A DNA stretch of 64,000 nucleotides, from positions 52,892 through 116,891 of the forward strand of contig JANQLW010000012.1 of assembly GCA_028280405.1 (NCBI GenBank). Reading direction: 5' to 3'. Below the pieces are notes generated by a model. That model searched no databases. It saw only the letters and a program-made list of their open reading frames with translations, and had not been told where the DNA came from. This document shows, one piece after another, positions 61,747 through 64,000 of this stretch. The stretch's first letter is position 1; each line of letters starts with the position of its first letter. The stretch comes from Bacteroidales bacterium. GTDB taxonomy: Bacteria > Bacteroidota > Bacteroidia > Bacteroidales > GCA-2711565. A program made the translations under genes and the position numbers.

Positions 61747-62520
61747 CTACTTTTTGCGTGGTCTGATTCGTTTGATATTTTGCTGTGAGAAAAAAGATTC
61801 TTTTATATATGGAATATCGAATTGCTGAAATTCAATTTTTAATTCTGTTAAATGTTCAGGTTTGTTTACCGGATGAATTCTTAGTAAAGTCGGTAATTCT
61901 TTATTCCCAAATTTTTTGATATCACTTGCAGTCGAAATATTGATCAATGCCATGTCGTCATCGTAATATTTAGCTTTTAGTTGAAAATATTTTTCTTTGG
62001 CAATCCACATAATAATTTTTCCCCAAACTACCGGAGCATCCTCTAATGGAATAAATTCAATTTTGTAGCAATCTAAACCTTCAATCTGATCGAGACCTAT
62101 AATTCTATGCGAATAATCGTTAACGATTGAATTTGCTCTTACGACATCGTCATTGGTGAAATCGGAGCCCATCCAGGATTGCATCATCATTGAAGGAGGG
62201 ATTTTAACCATACGTTTAATTCTTGGAACCCAGTTCCACATATTGTTTTTTCTTTTTAGGAATACTTGTCCTTTATCTCTGGCAGGGGAGAGAATATAAA
62301 TAATATAATAGTCATTCCCCATTGACCAGGATTGCATGCTGACACTTCTGTTCCATCCCGGACGTTTGATCGTCATTGTCATTGTGCTGATACTCGATTT
62401 TCCAAGAAACAAATCATTTGATCTTTTTACTATTTCCTTGGCTTTAATATCCTGAGCTGTGCTTATTTCTGTTGTAAGGATTGCTACTAAAATTATACAG
62501 ATGTATTTATAAGTTTTCAT
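61747..62520 (-). CDS. LolA-like outer-membrane lipoprotein-sorting family periplasmic protein
   Basis: The product (257 aa) has a signal peptide (YKYICIILVAILTTEISTAQ) and a LolA/LolB-like half-barrel: IVKRSNDLFLGKSSISTMTMTIKRPGW, RDKGQVFLKRKNNMWNWVPRIKRMVKIPPSMMMQSWMGSDFTNDDVV, and GLDCYKIEFIPLEDAPVVWGKIIMWIAKEKYFQLKAKYYD. The family is annotated as outer membrane lipoprotein-sorting protein and is often encoded beside lipid-moving RND or ABC transporters. It probably ferries a hydrophobic ligand across the periplasm. It starts 6 bases after the tetR stop. Confidence 0.9.
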   Translation of the reverse strand: MKTYKYICIILVAILTTEISTAQDIKAKEIVKRSNDLFLGKSSISTMTMTIKRPGWNRSVSMQSWSMGNDYYIIYILSPARDKGQVFLKRKNNMWNWVPRIKRMVKIPPSMMMQSWMGSDFTNDDVVRANSIVNDYSHRIIGLDQIEGLDCYKIEFIPLEDAPVVWGKIIMWIAKEKYFQLKAKYYDDDMALINISTASDIKKFGNKELPTLLRIHPVNKPEHLTELKIEFQQFDIPYIKESFFSQQNIKRIRPRKK

Positions 62521-62526
62521 TGAAGC

Positions 62527-63111
62527 TTATTTGTTTAAATAACAGAATTTTTGGATAATAATTTTTTTAATCTTCTCAATTGATATTACTTCCGGGTTGA
62601 GAACATAATTGAATGCGATTCCATCCAGCAAGGCTCCAAATAATAATGCTTCCTGTTCCGGGTTATCAACTTTGTGAGATTTATAATAATAGGTCAGCAT
62701 TCCATAAACCTTTGAGTAAACTTCATGTAGTTTATTTGATAATAGTTTTAAAACTTGAGGTTGGAGAAGTACGGCAAAATAAAGTTTCCAATGCTGAGTA
62801 TTTTCTTCGAGCATATTGAAAGCTTTATGAATGAAATCAACCATTTCTTCTTCTGATAAAACTCCGTCATGATTCGAATCAAAAGTATTTAGCACTTCTT
62901 CTAATCCAACGGACATAATTCTGATAAGAAGGGCTTCTTTACTTTCGAAATAATTATACATCAATCCTTTCGAGATTCCAGCCTTCTTGGCTATCTTACT
63001 GATTGAAGTTGTAAAATACCCTTCATTGGCAAACAGCTCTAAAGCAGTATTCATGATGAGATTTATTTTGGCTTGCCTGATTTCTTCAAACTGTTTTTTG
63101 TTTCTGGGCAT
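62527..63111 (-). CDS. TetR-family regulator with an EF-hand calcium-binding loop
   Basis: The product (194 aa) has a TetR DNA-binding head (about 11-57: AKINLIMNTALELFANEGYFTTSISKIAKKAGISKGLMYNYFESKEALL). The ligand domain carries, at residues 78-89, a textbook EF-hand loop, DSNHDGVLSEEE (62845-62880). Asp, Asn, Asp and the bidentate Glu are in positions 1, 3, 5 and 12, with Gly at 6 and a hydrophobic residue at 8, and helices flank it on both sides. This is unexpected for TetR and suggests calcium-responsive or calcium-stabilised repression. It is first in the operon, with a palindrome over its own promoter at 63122-63142, implying autoregulation. Confidence 0.92.
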   Translation of the reverse strand: MPRNKKQFEEIRQAKINLIMNTALELFANEGYFTTSISKIAKKAGISKGLMYNYFESKEALLIRIMSVGLEEVLNTFDSNHDGVLSEEEMVDFIHKAFNMLEENTQHWKLYFAVLLQPQVLKLLSNKLHEVYSKVYGMLTYYYKSHKVDNPEQEALLFGALLDGIAFNYVLNPEVISIEKIKKIIIQKFCYLNK

Positions 63112-63121
63112 ATATTTATGA

Positions 63122-63165
63122 TTGACTGTTCGGTCAAAATTAAAATTTACAAATTATTTTGTCAA
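63122..63165 (-). promoter_or_regulatory. Promoter and palindromic operator of the TetR operon
   Basis: On the minus strand TTG (63163-63165), a 20-base spacer and TAATTTTG (63135-63142) form a near-consensus Bacteroidota promoter upstream of tetR. The 16-base palindrome ttgactgttcggtcaa (63122-63137) overlaps the -7 element and the likely start point; its arms, ttgactg and cggtcaa, differ from perfect symmetry at one base. Its form (TTGACCGnnCGGTCAA-like) is usual for TetR operators, so binding here would block transcription. Confidence 0.65.
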
Positions 63166-63225
63166 GCTTTTTTGTAAATTTTTTTATTTATCAGATCTAA
63201 ACTTAAGGTTCAATGTAAAAATCAT

Positions 63226-63233
63226 TACATTTG
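63226..63233 (+). promoter_or_regulatory. -7 element of idi
   Basis: TACATTTG matches TAnnTTTG and lies 21 bases upstream of the idi ATG at 63255. A -33 match at 19 bp is weak. Because the TTG at 63231 falls within this element, it cannot be the idi start codon if the element is used. Confidence 0.5.
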
Positions 63234-63254
63234 CGTGCACTTAAACTAAAACGA

Positions 63255-63782
63255 ATGGCAAAGCAGCAAGTTGTACTGGTTGATAAAGATGATAATCCTT
63301 TAGGTACTATGGAAAAGATGGCGGCTCATGAAAACGGCAGCCTTCATCGTGCATTTTCTATATTTATTTTTAATTCCAATAAAGAATTAATGATCCATCA
63401 AAGGGCATTGTCGAAATATCATTCTCCAGGACTATGGACAAATACCTGTTGTAGTCACCCACAATTAGAGAAAAGTATTGAAGAAAATGCTCATCAGCGT
63501 TTGCAGGAGGAAATGGGTTTTGATTGTGAATTTGAAAAAGCCTTTACTTTTTTGTATAAAGCCGATGTTGGTCAGGGACTGATAGAACATGAATTTGACC
63601 ATGTGTTTGTAGGTGTTTCAGATACTCAGCCTCAAATAAATCCTGAAGAAGTAGAAGCCTGGAAATATATGAGTATGGAAGCCCTTCGGGATGATATTGA
63701 GAATAATGAAAATAATTATACCGAATGGTTTAAGATTGCTTTTGAGAAAGTGGAGGATTGGTTGGCTAAGAATCCATTGTAG
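63255..63782 (+). CDS. idi: Isopentenyl-diphosphate delta-isomerase (type 1)
   Basis: The product (175 aa from the ATG at 63255) has a Nudix-related IPP isomerase fold, with catalytic Cys in GLWTNTCCSHP and Glu in EHEFDHVF, and the Nudix-like helix ENAHQRLQEEMGF. It interconverts IPP and DMAPP for isoprenoid synthesis in the cytoplasm. The longer frame from 63231 begins at a TTG inside a promoter element, so I rejected it. The gene diverges from the TetR operon. Confidence 0.95.
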   Translation: MAKQQVVLVDKDDNPLGTMEKMAAHENGSLHRAFSIFIFNSNKELMIHQRALSKYHSPGLWTNTCCSHPQLEKSIEENAHQRLQEEMGFDCEFEKAFTFLYKADVGQGLIEHEFDHVFVGVSDTQPQINPEEVEAWKYMSMEALRDDIENNENNYTEWFKIAFEKVEDWLAKNPL

Positions 63783-63803
63783 AGTAGAGAACTCTTTTTT
63801 GAC

Positions 63804-63845
63804 ATGTCATTCTGTCCCGATAGCTATCGGGATTGTTTCAGAATC
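63804..63845. repeat. Palindrome-centred dispersed-type repeat
   Basis: The perfect 18-base palindrome tcccgatagctatcggga (63815-63832) sits inside tgtcattctg...tttcagaatctc. Sequence of this kind recurs between genes in many Bacteroidota genomes. Further on, cttcactacgtt (about 63889-63900) resembles another part of the same repeat class. The rest of the stretch to the window end shows no recognisable gene, although one frame stays open. Confidence 0.6.
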
Positions 63846-64000
63846 TCATTAATAAACTTCAATCGTATCAGAAGGAGAACCTTCACTACGTTGCCAATGA
63901 TAGATTTATGCAATAAGCTTATTATTAATGGATTGCATTTTATATCCAGATGCGGTTTTTTAGAAAGAAGCTCTGTTTATGAAGCAAAGCCATATTGGAA

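Noticed and set aside
58575..62520. Simple MacB-type antibiotic efflux system
   Set aside because: There are two separate permeases, a LolA-like carrier and a barrel, but no membrane-fusion protein or TolC gene, so the Lol-like reading fits better.
63804..64000. Open plus-strand frame running off the window end, starting MSFCPDSYRDCFRIS
   Set aside because: It starts inside the dispersed palindromic repeat, whose chance translation gives such peptides; no domain is recognisable.

Overview
The window comes from the chromosome of an AT-rich Bacteroidota bacterium, plausibly a Bacteroidales/Marinilabiliales-type marine or gut relative (the order is a guess). The phylum call rests on SusC/SusD pairs, FecR anti-sigma factors with the C-terminal DUF4974-type tail, a primary sigma factor of only about 287 residues, many short-lipobox lipoproteins, and Bacteroidota-style promoters (TAnnTTTG at -7, TTTG/TTG about 19-20 bp upstream). 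No tRNA, rRNA, insertion sequence, prophage or CRISPR array was seen. Nearly all of the window is coding.

Layout. 1-4500: a signalling cluster on the + strand, made of the end of a hybrid histidine kinase with three receiver domains, stand-alone CheR and CheB domains, and an alpha/beta-hydrolase that has lost its nucleophile. A heptamer tandem repeat follows, then an AMMECR1 protein and a secreted endonuclease/phosphatase-fold protein (- strand). 6385-7682: an ECF-like sigma factor with a one-base overlap to a membrane TPR protein, probably its anti-sigma factor. 7920-20344: a nutrient-uptake locus on the - strand, in transcription order fecR1, susC1 (with an STN signalling domain and no SusD of its own), fecR2, susC2, susD and a surface lipoprotein. 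A divergent ECF sigma factor sits at its head. 20347-29851: a TlpA-like lipoprotein, a sensor kinase, an S9 peptidase, FabG, an M48 protease and a sugar transferase.

29892-46644: mostly housekeeping. It holds a trypsin-like lipoprotein, a two-gene ABC exporter, a SlyD-like FKBP, and an overlapping chain LMW-phosphatase / threonine dehydratase / RsmI-like methylase. DnaA, YigZ, a DMT transporter, PrmC, a Moco-carrier-like protein, a PiT-PhoU phosphate transporter, VOC and beta-helix proteins, a small barrel and PepD follow. 46718-51989: two tandem paralogous hybrid kinases. 52113-57259: the PEP synthase/PPDK regulator, Rpe, RpoD, Pnp and RpsO, a core information-processing block. 57414-63111: a compact six-gene operon: TetR regulator, LolA-like periplasmic protein, two FtsX-type permeases, a LolD-like ATPase and an outer-membrane barrel. 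It looks like a trans-envelope lipid or hydrophobic-compound transport system. 63255-63782: Idi, followed by a palindromic dispersed-type repeat at the window edge.

The most unusual signal is in that last operon. Its TetR regulator carries a canonical EF-hand calcium-binding loop, and its promoter overlaps a 16-bp near-perfect palindrome that is a good operator candidate. Together they suggest a calcium-responsive, self-regulated envelope lipid-transport operon. Other points of interest are the SusC with STN but no SusD, the nucleophile-less hydrolase, two arrays of short repeats between genes, and several long inverted repeats without T-tracts between convergent genes.
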